A DNA stretch of 55,356 nucleotides from Mesotaenium endlicherianum (taxonomy: Eukaryota > Streptophyta > Zygnematophyceae > Zygnematales > Mesotaeniaceae), in the NCBI GenBank assembly GCA_009602735.1, contig WELA01005328.1, positions 304,738 through 360,093 on the forward strand. Reading direction: 5' to 3'. Below the pieces are notes generated by a model. The model saw nothing but the letters and a program-made list of their open reading frames with translations. It ran no database searches and had not been told where the DNA came from. Below are positions 44,520 to 55,356 of the stretch, one piece after another. Each line of letters starts with the position of its first letter. Positions within the stretch are counted from its first letter, which is position 1. Made by a program: the position numbers and the translations under genes.

Positions 44520-46669
44520 AGTCCGAAGCACAGCGGCTCACTATTCGTCGTCACTTCTGCCGGCGAGCCTGCCGGGGCCTGCTCCCTGTGTGGCCCAGAA
44601 GCGAAGAGGGGAGCATGTAGATTGATGTAGATATGCTTTTCGGCCTAGGCTTCTAATGTACAGGTAGACGCTGCCCGAGAGGGGGGGGGCGGGACTTCCC
44701 TGCAAGGTGCTGAAGTTGGGGGTAGAGTTTGTTCCTCCCGTGTGGGAGATGCCGTAAATAGGTAGCTCGGATGACCGACTGTCACAATGTAGCTGCCCCT
44801 AGCTTCTTGGTCACTGCTGTACATTGAGGCCTACTGGCTGTCACGGTGTGTTGATTCCTGTGATCTTTTTTTGTGGATATAATAAAGTGATCTAGATTAT
44901 CCCAATGTGCTGACTTAAATTTCAGCTTCTGCCAATATGGACTTCTGCTGATTTGGGTGTGACTTGGTACTCTTGTTCCTTTGCATCTCTTGCTGTCTAC
45001 GTGGGGCTTTCCAAAACAATGGGAGAGGGTTTTGCACAGGAAGTAACAGCAGGGGTGTTCAAGTGTGCTTGCTGATATTTACTGCCCAAGTGGAGCACTC
45101 GCATATGTCGCGTGTGTCAAGTCTGTATGTGACATGCTACTGTTGCCTGGTCACTACTTGTTGGAGCATTTCCAAATCGGAGGTGTACTTTTAATCACGT
45201 GATGTCTCAGTACACTGTCAGTTGTGAAAGTGATCTCCACGCAAGAAAGTTCTTGATAAGTATATCAATTTTATATTACTTTCATTAAATTGTATTTATG
45301 TTCCCTAACCTGAATTCTTTTGGTACAAATAATATCAAATTACCTTTCCTAGAGCTATGTATATCATGTATGTGCACGCCTATTAAGATAGGCTACTGTT
45401 GCTCTCTGTCTACCAATGAGTTAGCCCATGACCATAGTAAAAGCAGGGTGAGATAGTACACAGCTAGTGGACTTTGTGCGTTGTGTGTGGTTATTGAGTT
45501 GGCTTAGTAGGTTTGAATGTAACCTCCGTTCTATAAGCCAAAGAAATGCAATGCCTATGCTGGTTGTGATTTGCTTGTTCTTTCTATAACAGCTTGTCTA
45601 AATTTGTCAATGCTAATCACTTCAAGGTATTTACTAAACGAAACATGAATTTTAGGAGAGTTTGTTGTGCATTGTATGCGAAGTTTATTATCACGTATAG
45701 CAGCCTGCAGTGAACAAGTAATTGTAAGTTTTTCACTCTCTGAGTCCCTTGTTCAAGGCAAATGGTGTGCATGGGGGAAGATGGTCAAATAGGTTGTAAA
45801 CCAGGCAAGTACAGAATGCTCAAACATGGTTATTCATGCCATCAGAAGAAAAACTTGGGGCAATCAAACAGTTGTATTTACTGGCAAAATTAGTGTGACA
45901 AAAGATTCAATCCCTCATGGTTCACTCACCTTCCGACATCAACTTTGCTAATACGAGTGTTATTTGGCATCGTGACATGCTCATCCACTTTTCCCAATAT
46001 GATGCAACTGTTTGATTGCCCCAAGATTATACAGTCATCTCTGCTCAAGGAGTAAAGGCAGAACATCAATTTTCTACGAAGCGTATACTTATTTTGAAGT
46101 GCTGCTGGAACAAATCATGCCCACTTCTACCACTCAGCACGTACCATTGCAACCCGACTTGTAGGGTGCTTAAGCCGTAGGCATGTGATATTCAGTGACA
46201 GATCGTGCATCTATAGTCTTAGCTTCGAATGGCATGCACGCAGTCTACGTCTTAGTTGAAGGCGCCTCCAGAGGAGAACTGCATGGCATTCTTTCACTAG
46301 ACAAAGAAGGGTTGTTTGGAACAACTTCCAGAAAGGCAAAATGGATACACTTCAAGTCCTACTTCCCTACATCCTGCCAGCTGGCCCCAACTATGCCCAC
46401 AGCAGGCAGTACTCATAAACTCCTTACCTTAATTAACTGGAACACCCAACAAGCTCACTAAGTTATTTACCATTTATCTCTTCTCCACCCAGCTCTCTTC
46501 ACCAGGTACCAGTAGAGCTGCATTCATTGAATGAAAGCCCCTGTCTCAATCCACCTATAAAGGCATAAACTAATACTGCTACTTACACCAGATTGCTCAG
46601 ACAAAGAAGTATAGTTCACCAGGCAAGAGAGGAACCACAGTTTCTCCCCACGTTTCACCCAGCGTCACT
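44520..46669. other. 3' region of LHCII and intergenic DNA
   Basis: An AATAAAG at 44881-44887, about 360 bp after the LHCII stop, could be its polyadenylation signal. The rest is AT-rich without a recognisable gene and includes an inverted-repeat element at 45854-46025. Confidence 0.55.
45854..46025. repeat. 172-bp inverted-repeat (MITE-like) unit
   Basis: Perfect 21-bp inverted arms (CTTGGGGCAATCAAACAG... and its complement) enclose about 130 bp of non-coding AT-rich DNA. No clear target duplication flanks it, so a foldback or solo stem is also possible. Confidence 0.6.
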
Positions 46670-49600
46670 CTACTGGCTTCCAGTGAGGAAGCCTTTGCTC
46701 TCCAGAAACTTGATGAGGGTCTCGGCCATCTTCTCGGGCGCTTCCAGAATGCCGTCTTCCTTGGCAACCTCCACAACGAGCTCTGCCTTGTCGGGCTCTT
46801 CGTACGGATCGTCGATGCCTGACGCACACAAACAGCCCCAATGAGAGTGCAACGGAGAGCTTAGCAGAACCATGAGGCCAGAATGAGGGACACAAAGAGG
46901 GGCACAGAGGCCAGGCTTGGCAGCCTGCTGATTCATATCCCTGCTGCTCGTTCACGTGAAAGACACCTCAAAGCTTCCTCCCATGGACGACTTCAGGGTA
47001 GTGAAGCTCGTGACAAAATGCAAACTAAAGTCGAATAGGAAAAGCACCTATGCGTGACGACATGCCCCTAGCAGGCCGTGTTGTTTTGCCAGGTCACAAG
47101 AATAAATTTGGTTGAAAGTCTGTCCGAGCTGCACAGGGTAGAAAGACTTCCTAGCGTCCTATGTACTCCCAAATCTTAGTGGTCTTTACAACCCCGCCCC
47201 ACTTGTTTCCCCTTTCCCCAACCTGTAGCCTCTCTCATGGTTGCCACAACGCCCCAAGTTGCTCAAGTGCTTGCTTCTCTTGTGATTGCATCACCGTGTC
47301 AAGTTGTGTCATTTGGATGTGATAGAACCTCACAGTAAGCCACCTCATGCATTTCCTGATTACACCGCATGCTTCTAAGCGGCAGTGCTTAAGGGGCAAG
47401 AGAAGCAAGAGCCGGGCCTACTTATGAGGCAACGAGCTCTGTTCATCAAAGTGGTGAAAGGAGCAAGTGTACCTGTGAAGCCCTTAATCTTGCCAGCTCT
47501 AGCAAGCTTGTACAGTCCCTTGGGGTCCCGCTGCTCACAGACTGAAAGGGGTATCTTCATGTAGATTTCAATAAACTCGCCAGTTGGCAGGAGGGCCCTA
47601 GCTGCTTCTCTGTCCCGTCTGGTGTTCAGGAAGAGAAGACACATACGCAGTCAAGTCACATGTCAGACTAAAATACAGCACAAATGAGAGAGGTTATGAA
47701 GACATCCACTACTGCATGCATGCATGCACTTCCCCAGCTTCTGTACAACTCCTTCTGCGTTGCCAAAGCAGCACTTGCTGGGCCAGATGATATCAAAATA
47801 GGAAGTGAAAGTGTACAATGACACTCCATGACCCAACTCCGGACTTCCAAATCATGGACTTATGTGGCTAAGGCCTGAGATGAATGTTTAAAAAGCTAGC
47901 ACGTGAAGGTTTATGGATAGCTTTGTCACTGTAGCACTAGCATTACAGAGTTGGGTGTTGACTTAAAGAGTAGAACCATCCCATACATGTCACAACGAAG
48001 TGTTCTGCAGGATGCACAGAGCTAGACCTCCCTTCTTACAAAAGATTCAAATGTAATGGATTATTACAGTGACAGCCTCAGCCTCTCGGAGGCCCTTCAT
48101 TCTTGTGTCAGCCAATTCAACTCTTTACCTTTGTGTTTGAGATATTCATAGTTTCAACCCTTAAGTTGGTGACGGAGGCTTTTGTTTTTGAAGACGCCAA
48201 CAAACAGCAGGACAGGTTGCTTGATATGTGCAAATGCATTGTAGGAAGGAGCCTCATGAACGGAGCAAAATTCAGCATAGATCATTTTCTCAGCTATTAG
48301 CACTAGATATCAGTATGAAAACTGTGCTAAACGTTAGGAATGTCTATTTGTATCCTCTTAATGCTTTTGACAACTGTGTGCAGAAAACGAATAGACACCA
48401 GGGAGAAAGCAAAGGCCTATCCCTTTAAGACGTACCTGTAGGGGGAAATGAAGCTGACAAGAGTAATAATGCCGGAGTCTGCGAACAGCTTGGCCACCTC
48501 ACCAACCCTTCTGATGTTTTCCTCGCGGTCTGCCGCACTGTAGTACAACATGAAGTTTGCCAAAGTCAAAACTCAAGCCTATATTGCTTCTAGTTCAGAA
48601 GACATCAACAAACTGAGTTCGTGGAGGGAGATACTTATAGCCACAGGAAACTAGAGTGCAGTGGCACCTCATAGATAATAAAGGCTACTCATTGAATAGC
48701 TGAGTACTAAGTGGCTTCAAGCCTCCCCATACTTTTCCTTCATTTTTGGCAAGCGGGTCCTCAGCAGGACTTCCATATAACATAGACAAATCAATAACTG
48801 AGGCCATCCCAGGTACCTTGTCTTCTGTGCAAATAAACAACCCCCAAACCACGTACACGAAGTCTTTAGCCTCCGAACGTTGGTCACTCACCTGAAACCA
48901 AGGTTCTTATTGAGACCATGCCTGACGTTATCTCCATCAAGCACATAGCTGACTTTTCCCAAGTTTGAGAGGGCATGATCCAGAGTGTAGGCAAGGGTAC
49001 TTTTCCCCGATCCACTGAGTCCGGTCATCCACAAGACACAGCCCTTCTGACCCATCAATTTTTGCCTGCAACAAAAAGGAAAGAACTAATGAGCGCCACA
49101 TCTAAAGGCAAACTGCACTCAGAAAATACGTCGACAAAATGTGGATTCCCTTCAGTAGTCATGAAAATGCAGAGCCGACAAGAGAGTCGAGAGTGGTAAA
49201 ACGACCTTTTGTCCCTGTCTTAAGCTGGGGTGGGCTAAGGTGCCCTGTTGCCACAATCAAGTATGCTAGTGCCACAGTATATTCATCCAGCCAGGAGTTC
49301 CAGATCTAACACCGAGCATATATTGTTGAAGAAGGTCCTACTAACCAGCAAAGCAGAATATAATGGCATCATGATGCAGCAGTGAGCATGCAATTGCGTC
49401 TGCATTATGAAAAAGAACAGAAGAAAGAAAGTGAGCTAGTGGGAAAACAGGAGGGCAACTAGATCCCGCAAGAACATGCTTGCACGAATACATTACCTCT
49501 CTGCCTTGCTCACTTTAGCTTCATGCCATTTGATGTTGGTCGATTCTCCAACATTGTAGATTGTGGGCTCCTGAGCGACTGCTTGTTGGGATCTCTTTCC

Positions 49601-49795
49601 AGTGTCATTGAAAGCTTCACCAGTAAAGGTTGACGAAAAAAGGCCGCGAATCTGAGTGGAAGCCCCACGAGCTAAATCAGAAGTTGCAGCAGATTCAGCT
49701 GTGGTCGCTGAAGGGTAGACAGCTCCAGGGTTGCCGATGAGTTTGGCAACACTTCGTCTGTCTACATTTCTCAACAATTTACCAAAGCGCATCAT
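46670..49795 (-). CDS. Adenylyl-sulfate (APS) kinase, 5 exons
   Basis: Minus-strand exons 49497-49795, 48892-49065, 48436-48537, 47473-47618 and 46670-46818 join with GT-AG introns to 289 aa. The enzyme phosphorylates APS with ATP to PAPS, the sulfate donor for sulfotransferases. The P-loop GLSGSGKST is at residues 115-123; '[10 protein letters not shown]', '[17 protein letters not shown]', 'SFISPYR', '[17 protein letters not shown]' and 'DDPYEEP' are all present. Residues 1 to about 75 are Arg/Ser/Ala-rich and look like an organelle-targeting sequence (chloroplast or mitochondrion). The positions of the two cysteines that form the redox switch in Arabidopsis APS kinase hold Ala 93 and Tyr 126. 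Third codon positions are much less GC-rich than in the LHCII or PstS-like genes. The start is the first of two adjacent ATGs. Confidence 0.93.
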
Positions 49796-52700
49796 CGTTG
49801 CAAGATGAGAAGGACGAAGGTGCGCTACACCTTGTGTCAGTGGTGGTAGAAAAAGATAACCGTCTGTGATCGCCTCTGTATCAGATGAGATTCGGTATGG
49901 ATATCAACGGTTGCTACTTTCAAAAGAAATAGAGTGCAGCCACACAATAAGTCCAGCTTTTGAAGTACAAAGAAAAAGCTTAGGAGAGCAGTAGTTTCTA
50001 CCGGAACGAGGAGTATCAAATAGCCATTGACGATGTCGTAGTGGAAGTGCTAGTCGTCGTTATTGCCGAAAGGATCCTCTACAGCAATATGTTATCCCAG
50101 TCGTACGGACTTCCAGGTCACATGAAATATGGAATTTGCGGAAGCCCATGCAGGGATATATTCTGTCGATTGAAGTGCACTCCGCTTGTTACAGTACAAG
50201 CGTGTGTAGTGATATGTGTAGCTTCGAATTGCTTTAGAGGAGTATTCGTAATTTGTGTTGGTACCTGGACAGGTTCTAGTAAATTTGAGTCAGAAGCAGT
50301 CAAGACCGAGGGAGAGAGCCGGGGAGAGGCCGAGTTCATCCGCTTCTGCTTGGAAGTTCGCACATGAGCTGCTCTGGCCGGCCATGCTGCAGTTCTGAAG
50401 GCTTCTACCTTGCTTCTGCTTGTTAGTTATTGCGCTTCCCGATACACATGGGAACTCGTGAATTGAGAAGACCTGTGTGGACGATAGTTGACGTGACGGA
50501 CTTTATGAGATACCCTGGAATGTCGCGATCGCGGTGGGAGCCTTATTGCGACTGACAGCTCACTGAACGGTGCGGCACGCGTGGCGGTAGTTACGGCGCA
50601 CTCATGTACGAATATCTAGACATTGACTCACCGACCAAAGTCTCCTGACCTGTAGGATTTAACGTTGGATGCAACTCCAGCCCGTAACACGTGTAGTGTG
50701 AAGACCCATAGACCCGGTTAATCCCGACACTCAGCGATGCGTTTCTGCCAACGCTTGAAGATCTTCATCTCTTTTTCTCACGCTTTGTACCATAAGAAGT
50801 TTGAGTTGAAAAGTCCCCAAGAAAGATTTCCTTCATGAAAAGATAAACTTGCAGATTATATATGCTAGGAAAGTCTAGTGCAGAATTAGAACAAACCCCA
50901 CAAGAGTGCAAAGAGCACATAAAATGGTTAATTTCTTGTTAATTTCCAAGTTCTCAAGAGTCACAAATGTCTAATTGCTGTATGCAAGAGCACATTGAGT
51001 AAAGAAGGCCCTAAGTGAAGATCTGAGAAGTCCACCTTGCAGTGAAGAACTGGCAAGCGCGACTAAGAGCAAGAGACTCGGCCACACCAGCATAGAGTTA
51101 ATGAAAAATTCCAAGTTTTAAGCTTGTACTTTTGAAAGTAAAACGAAAGCCCTTGTTGGTGATTTTATTTGATTCATATTTCCTTCATCAACTGCTTCGA
51201 GATATTTGCAAACTACAATTGCTATCAGCTGTGAACTTGTTAACTTAGGAAAAGAGCCTGCTAAGAAGTGAATGCTTATGTCCTACTTGTAAGGAGACCG
51301 AAGCAATAGAAAACCTTTCAAAATTTGCGTAAATCTTTGGAAGAAAGACTAGAGAAGACCCAGTGTGAATTACACTAAAGGCTTCTAACACAAAGCTATC
51401 AATAATGAACCAGACCCAGTGCTGGATTTTCAAAGTATGTCAATATCAGGCTCGCACATGTAGTCCTACTTAGCGTCAAAATTGGGTGGCAAACACCGAG
51501 TGCGATTCACAAGAAAATTAATCTGACAAGCCTTTCTGTTCCCTCTTTGCTTCGATATGAAAACAAAAAGGTGTGCGCGGAGAGTAATCCAAACTAGTTT
51601 TCAAACAAATTGTTGGAAACCTTTTTCACCCTCGCCCTACTTCTCTATTCTAAAGAATTTACTTCAAAATGTACAGAGTTGGAAGCAATATTTTTTCCTT
51701 CCAAAATCACGATGAAATAAAGCACTAGTTACCCCCAAATAATACCCTTTGTACAACTTCAAGCCCCAAAGATAGGCGTCACAGCATATAGCAAGGTAAT
51801 TGTGTAATTTGTTATTGGGGTTTCGCAAGGGGTATTTAGGGTTATAGTGGTTTTGATCATTGCGATTGAGAGGGGACGTTAAACGAGTTGCTATGAAGCT
51901 CGTAAACTTTCACGTTAGATCTTAAGAATGAAAAACAAATTGACGAGAGTTAAAAGAATGCTCATACATTTTTTAGCACAATATTTTACAGTATTCTTTG
52001 TGAAAACTTTATGCGGAAAGGGCAAAAACTGGCTTGCTTGTGAAGTACATTGTCCCGATGTGTTTGCCAGCTGATTTTGACGTTGAATCGAACTATATGC
52101 TCGAGTCCAATTTTGGGAAACTTTTGAACTTTGAGCATTGAGTCTGATTTGATGATTGAAAGTTTGGGTCTACTTTGGTAATTTTCCCAATAACAAATAT
52201 GTGGAATAGTGTCCCATGTGGGATTTGGATATGGGAAAACATAAGGTGCTAGCTGTCGCCAGTTTCACATTGATTTCAATGCAACTTACTAAAAGACAAT
52301 TGCTATTCCACGGAAACGCCCTTTGACAAAGGCATCGGATGTTGTATATCAAGGACATCTTGCGCAATATACGTGGCCAGCTATGGCACACCATGCTCCT
52401 AAAATTGATATTCATCGGAGGGTAGATAAACCTTTCTGATAAAAGCCAGCAATATTCGGGGAAATCTTGAATCTATTCGCCCAAGAGCAAGAATTATTGA
52501 CAAATAATTGCCAGCCAATAAACAACAGGCCTCTTCAAATGAAAGGAGTAGCACCAAATGTGGGAAACCCACAGTGAAGCCAACCTTTTGTCCCACTCAA
52601 CATTGGATTGCTTTTCTATAGCTCTTCAAGTAGACCACTCCAATCTGTCGCGTAACTTGCACATTTTCAAGGTGCAGATTTAACATGTCATTTTCCAGCT

Positions 52701-53949
52701 AGCAATCAACAAACACGCTTCAAGCCACAAAATTTGACCATGTCTAACACATGCACGCAATGCATGAACTGATTATATGCAAACAACCGATAGTGTTCAC
52801 TACACATTGTGCAGAATGTAAGCACCAAGCAAGTGCCAAGGGTCACTTTGTGTTGACATGTGTGCAGATTTTTATCCAAATTAAAGGGACAAAGTAGTGA
52901 ATATCAATATGACAAGAGTTGAATCAAGGAATTAACACAAGCTTTGACGATTTGTATGATTTTGAAAGGTATTAAAAAATATACTGGAGAAGCTTTGGAA
53001 GGGATAGTAGGAGTAGCAATATCAATCAGTGTAGCAGCTAGCATACTAAAGGTTCAGGAGTTTCGAGTGAAACTTTAATGCGTGTGAATATGTATCTACA
53101 CATAGTCAAACTTTGGTTCGCGACATTTTCATGTCGCAAACTGCAACCACGAGATTTCAGCATTGACCTTAATTGCAATTTTACTCAAGTTTTACATATT
53201 CTGCACATAGTGTATCAAAAAGTTCATGCAGTACAAAACACGAAGCTTGGCCCACGAACACCCCACATTCAAGTGCCATGAAAACCATGAAGCAAAAACG
53301 AAACACCAATAGACCAATTAGCCACGCGCAAAAACTGCAATAAGGCAACTCTTTTGAATTCAAAGGTTTTGTATTTGAACACACAAAAGTTTGCAAGTCA
53401 GACCTTGCGACCAAGCCTATGACAAGAAAAGCCCCTTCAATCCTTTTATACACACAGTGACAGCATTTGGTACACGGGCTTTGGAGGAAGCAACTAAGTA
53501 TATATATAAAAAAGCTGGGCGCCACAAATTGGGGGTGCTGCGCTCTCTTATTCATCTAGCACTTACTATGCTGACAGTCACAGACACATGGACTTGCTAA
53601 ACCTCCTCCTGCCTGCTTCTTCCCTGCCTGGCAACCTTGTTGAACCTGTGCACGTGCGAAAACGCAGCCTTCGGAAGGACGTGCTTCACAACGTACAGAT
53701 CGAAACAGAAACAAAAGCTGAAAGATAGGGAGGAGGGAAATGGAGGAAGAAAAGGACAAGGAGGAACGATTGCCGATAAATGAAGGGCAAAAAGACGGAG
53801 GATGGCAGGGGGAGTGAAGCCAAACAGCGGGGACGAGGACAAGTTGCGGAGTTAAAGGGAGGAGGGTGGAGGGGGCACCGAGAGGTGGAGTTGGGAGTGA
53901 ACGGGGGGGTAAAAACTATTGACACTGGCAAAACACCAGCTCAGCAAGC
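49796..53949. other. Long AT-rich intergenic stretch, nothing recognised
   Basis: The first part should hold the promoter and 5' UTR of APS kinase. From about 50800 to 53600 the DNA is AT-rich with only short open frames and no known domain. Purine-rich low-complexity DNA at 53700-53920 probably belongs to the 3' flank of the GRAS gene. Confidence 0.55.
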
Positions 53950-55075
53950 TCAGCGGGCGGGACGCCACCTGGACGAGGTGAGAATGGGGCGGCCGCGCCA
54001 CGTGAGCGTGAGCGCGCCGGCATCCTCGGTGAGGCCGTAGCCGGGCGGGTGCTTCTCGAGCGCTGCCCAGAGCTCGCCCTTGAGCGCGTTGCGCGAGGGC
54101 ATCTGCACGAAGCCGGCGTCGGTCATGCGCGACACCCACTTGGCGTGCGGCTCGGAGCGCACGACGCGCGCAAGGCCCTCGCATGCGATCACGTTGGTGA
54201 TGTCGCGCGCCATGAAAAGGCGCTCGTACGCGTTGCGGCGCGCGCTCTCGCGCGGGATGTCCGCGTCCAGGCACTCGAACAGCGCCGTCGAAAAGTCGAA
54301 GCACTCCTCGAAGCGGCGCAGGAAGAACGGCCCGTTGTAATCCGCCTGCTCCCGCCCCCGCCCCCCGCCATTGCCACAACGTGCACGCCATCCTCGCCCG
54401 TCAGAGGGAACCATCCCCACGCCACTGCAGTACTCCCTATCGCCTGCTACTGCACTATTGCCGACGCAAAACGGCACTATGGGAACCCCAAAGTGCGCCC
54501 ACATTTCAGCTCGATTGCGGACCACTCACTTGAAATCAACGCATACACACACCAACCTGACAGCACACACATGTGCATGCCGCCATGGCATAGGGTGGCA
54601 GCATACCTGCAATCTGCTCTCAGACATATGCAGATATTTGTCTATCTCATGCATACAGTCTGATGCTGCACGTTTGTGAGCAATGCAGAGTACAAACCAC
54701 ACACACTCGCGCGCGCGCGCGCATAAACGGCGCACAAAGCAAGCACACACGCACCTGCATCTCGCCGAGGATGACGACTTTGGGGTTGAGCGCGCGCACG
54801 GCGCGCATGGCCGAGTCGCGCGGGTTCGAGCGCAGCAGCGTGCCGTCCGACAGCGTGTGGAAGCGCTTGGCCCCGTTCACCAGCAGCACCTCCCCGCTGT
54901 CCTCGACCCCGCGCAGCCCCAGCAGCTCCGGCGTCAGGTCCATGATGTGCGCGCGCAGCCCCTGGAACTCGAAGGGCAGGCCGGCAAGTGTCGCCGCCTT
55001 GGTGAGCGCGCGCTTGCAGTCCTCCAGCGAGATGAGGGCTGCGCAGGGGGCCGGGCTCTCCTCGGGGACCTCCAG
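53950..55075 (-). CDS. GRAS-family protein, C-terminal exons (partial)
   Basis: Two minus-strand exons are visible: 54755-55075 (107 codons) and 53950-54345 (131 codons plus stop), joined in phase 0 (...GEMQ/ADYNGPFFL...). They cover the VHIID-to-SAW part of a GRAS domain: 'AGLPFEFQGL', 'LTPELLGLRGVEDSGEVLLV', 'LNPKVVILGE', 'FFLRRFEECFDFSTALFECL' (PFYRE region), 'RDITNVIACEGLARVVR', 'MTDAGFVQMPSR' and the final SAW-like 'TWRGRPILTSSRW'. GRAS proteins are plant transcriptional regulators. An acceptor at 55076-55078 implies more exons upstream, probably beyond the window. Codon use is extremely GC-rich. The subfamily cannot be told from this part. Confidence 0.85.
54701..54722. repeat. (AC)n/(GC)n run in GRAS intron
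   Basis: ACACACTCGCGCGCGCGCGC-like alternating purine-pyrimidine run within the intron 54346-54754; such runs can adopt Z-DNA. Confidence 0.85.
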
Positions 55076-55356
55076 CTGGCAGCACAGGGCGACAGGCAGG
55101 CAGGCAAGCAAGTGAGCAGAGGTAAGCGAAGGAGAGATAAGCCAAGGCGTGACAAGGAGGTTAAGTCACTTAGAAACTCTCACGTTACTCTCCAATGAAG
55201 GCTGGGGGAGGTGGGCAGGATATAACTGCAAGACAAGGAGTGGTGGCATTGACAAAATTTGGGTGCCCAGCAGATAGGTGCACAATATCAACGAATGGGG
55301 GAAGGCGGAAGGGGGTGGAGGGAGAGGGGAAGAGGGTGAGAACGAGAGAAGAGGGG
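55076..55356 (-). other. Presumed intron of the GRAS gene, reaching the window edge
   Basis: GGCAGG/CAAG-rich and G-rich low-complexity DNA with no GRAS-like coding sequence. On the minus strand it precedes a CAG acceptor, so it is most simply an intron. Confidence 0.55.

Noticed and set aside
48103..48300. 65-codon frame in APS kinase intron 3
   Set aside because: It falls within a well-supported intron on the opposite strand and has no motif.
51810..51850. Telomere-like TTTAGGG word
   Set aside because: Only one copy is present; no array.

Overview
The window looks like nuclear DNA of a photosynthetic green eukaryote. It has spliced genes with GT-AG introns, a major light-harvesting chlorophyll a/b protein of PSII, a plant-type APS kinase with a targeting-like N-terminus, and the C-terminal part of a GRAS-family protein. 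GRAS proteins are a streptophyte family as far as I know, so I infer a streptophyte alga (a zygnematophyte is plausible). This is inference; I cannot name a species. Exons of the PstS-like, LHCII and GRAS genes are very GC-rich at third positions, while intergenic and transposon DNA is AT-rich.

Layout. 1-2748: microsatellites, no gene recognised. 2749-7372: two divergently transcribed PstS-like periplasmic-type phosphate-binding protein genes with identical exon lengths (96/513/369 bp), sharing a 932-bp intergenic region that carries two matches to the plant P1BS phosphate-starvation motif. 7373-12655: no gene recognised. 12656-25668: two related Ty3/gypsy elements. Element A is truncated. 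Element B is a decayed but nearly complete chromodomain element (16698-25668) with an extra coiled-coil ORF downstream of pol. Element B sits inside a broken hAT transposase gene whose 3' part is at 15712-16264 and whose 5' part is at 26640-27588, both on the minus strand. A hairpin-forming minisatellite lies at 25675-26630. 27600-30830: no gene; a tRNA-like pol III module and a tandem duplication.

30831-41456: a Mutator-like element of about 10.6 kb, defined by terminal inverted repeats of about 222 bp and a perfect 9-bp target duplication. It holds the 3' end of a Ty3/gypsy element whose integrase reading frame continues (after one stop codon) into a PHD finger, two LTRs of that family, and a younger, intact chromovirus (element C, 32668-39347; 503-bp LTRs, perfect 5-bp target duplication). 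Element C's gag/pol junction has the layout of a -1 ribosomal frameshift site.

42287-44519: a five-exon LHCII gene (267 aa). 46670-49795: a five-exon APS kinase gene on the minus strand (289 aa), which lacks both cysteines of the land-plant redox switch. 49796-53949: no gene recognised. 53950-55075: the last two visible exons of a GRAS gene on the minus strand; its 5' part is missing, probably beyond the window edge.

The host genes concern phosphate capture, light harvesting, sulfate activation and probably transcription; nothing shows that they act in one pathway. About half of the window is nested transposon DNA.
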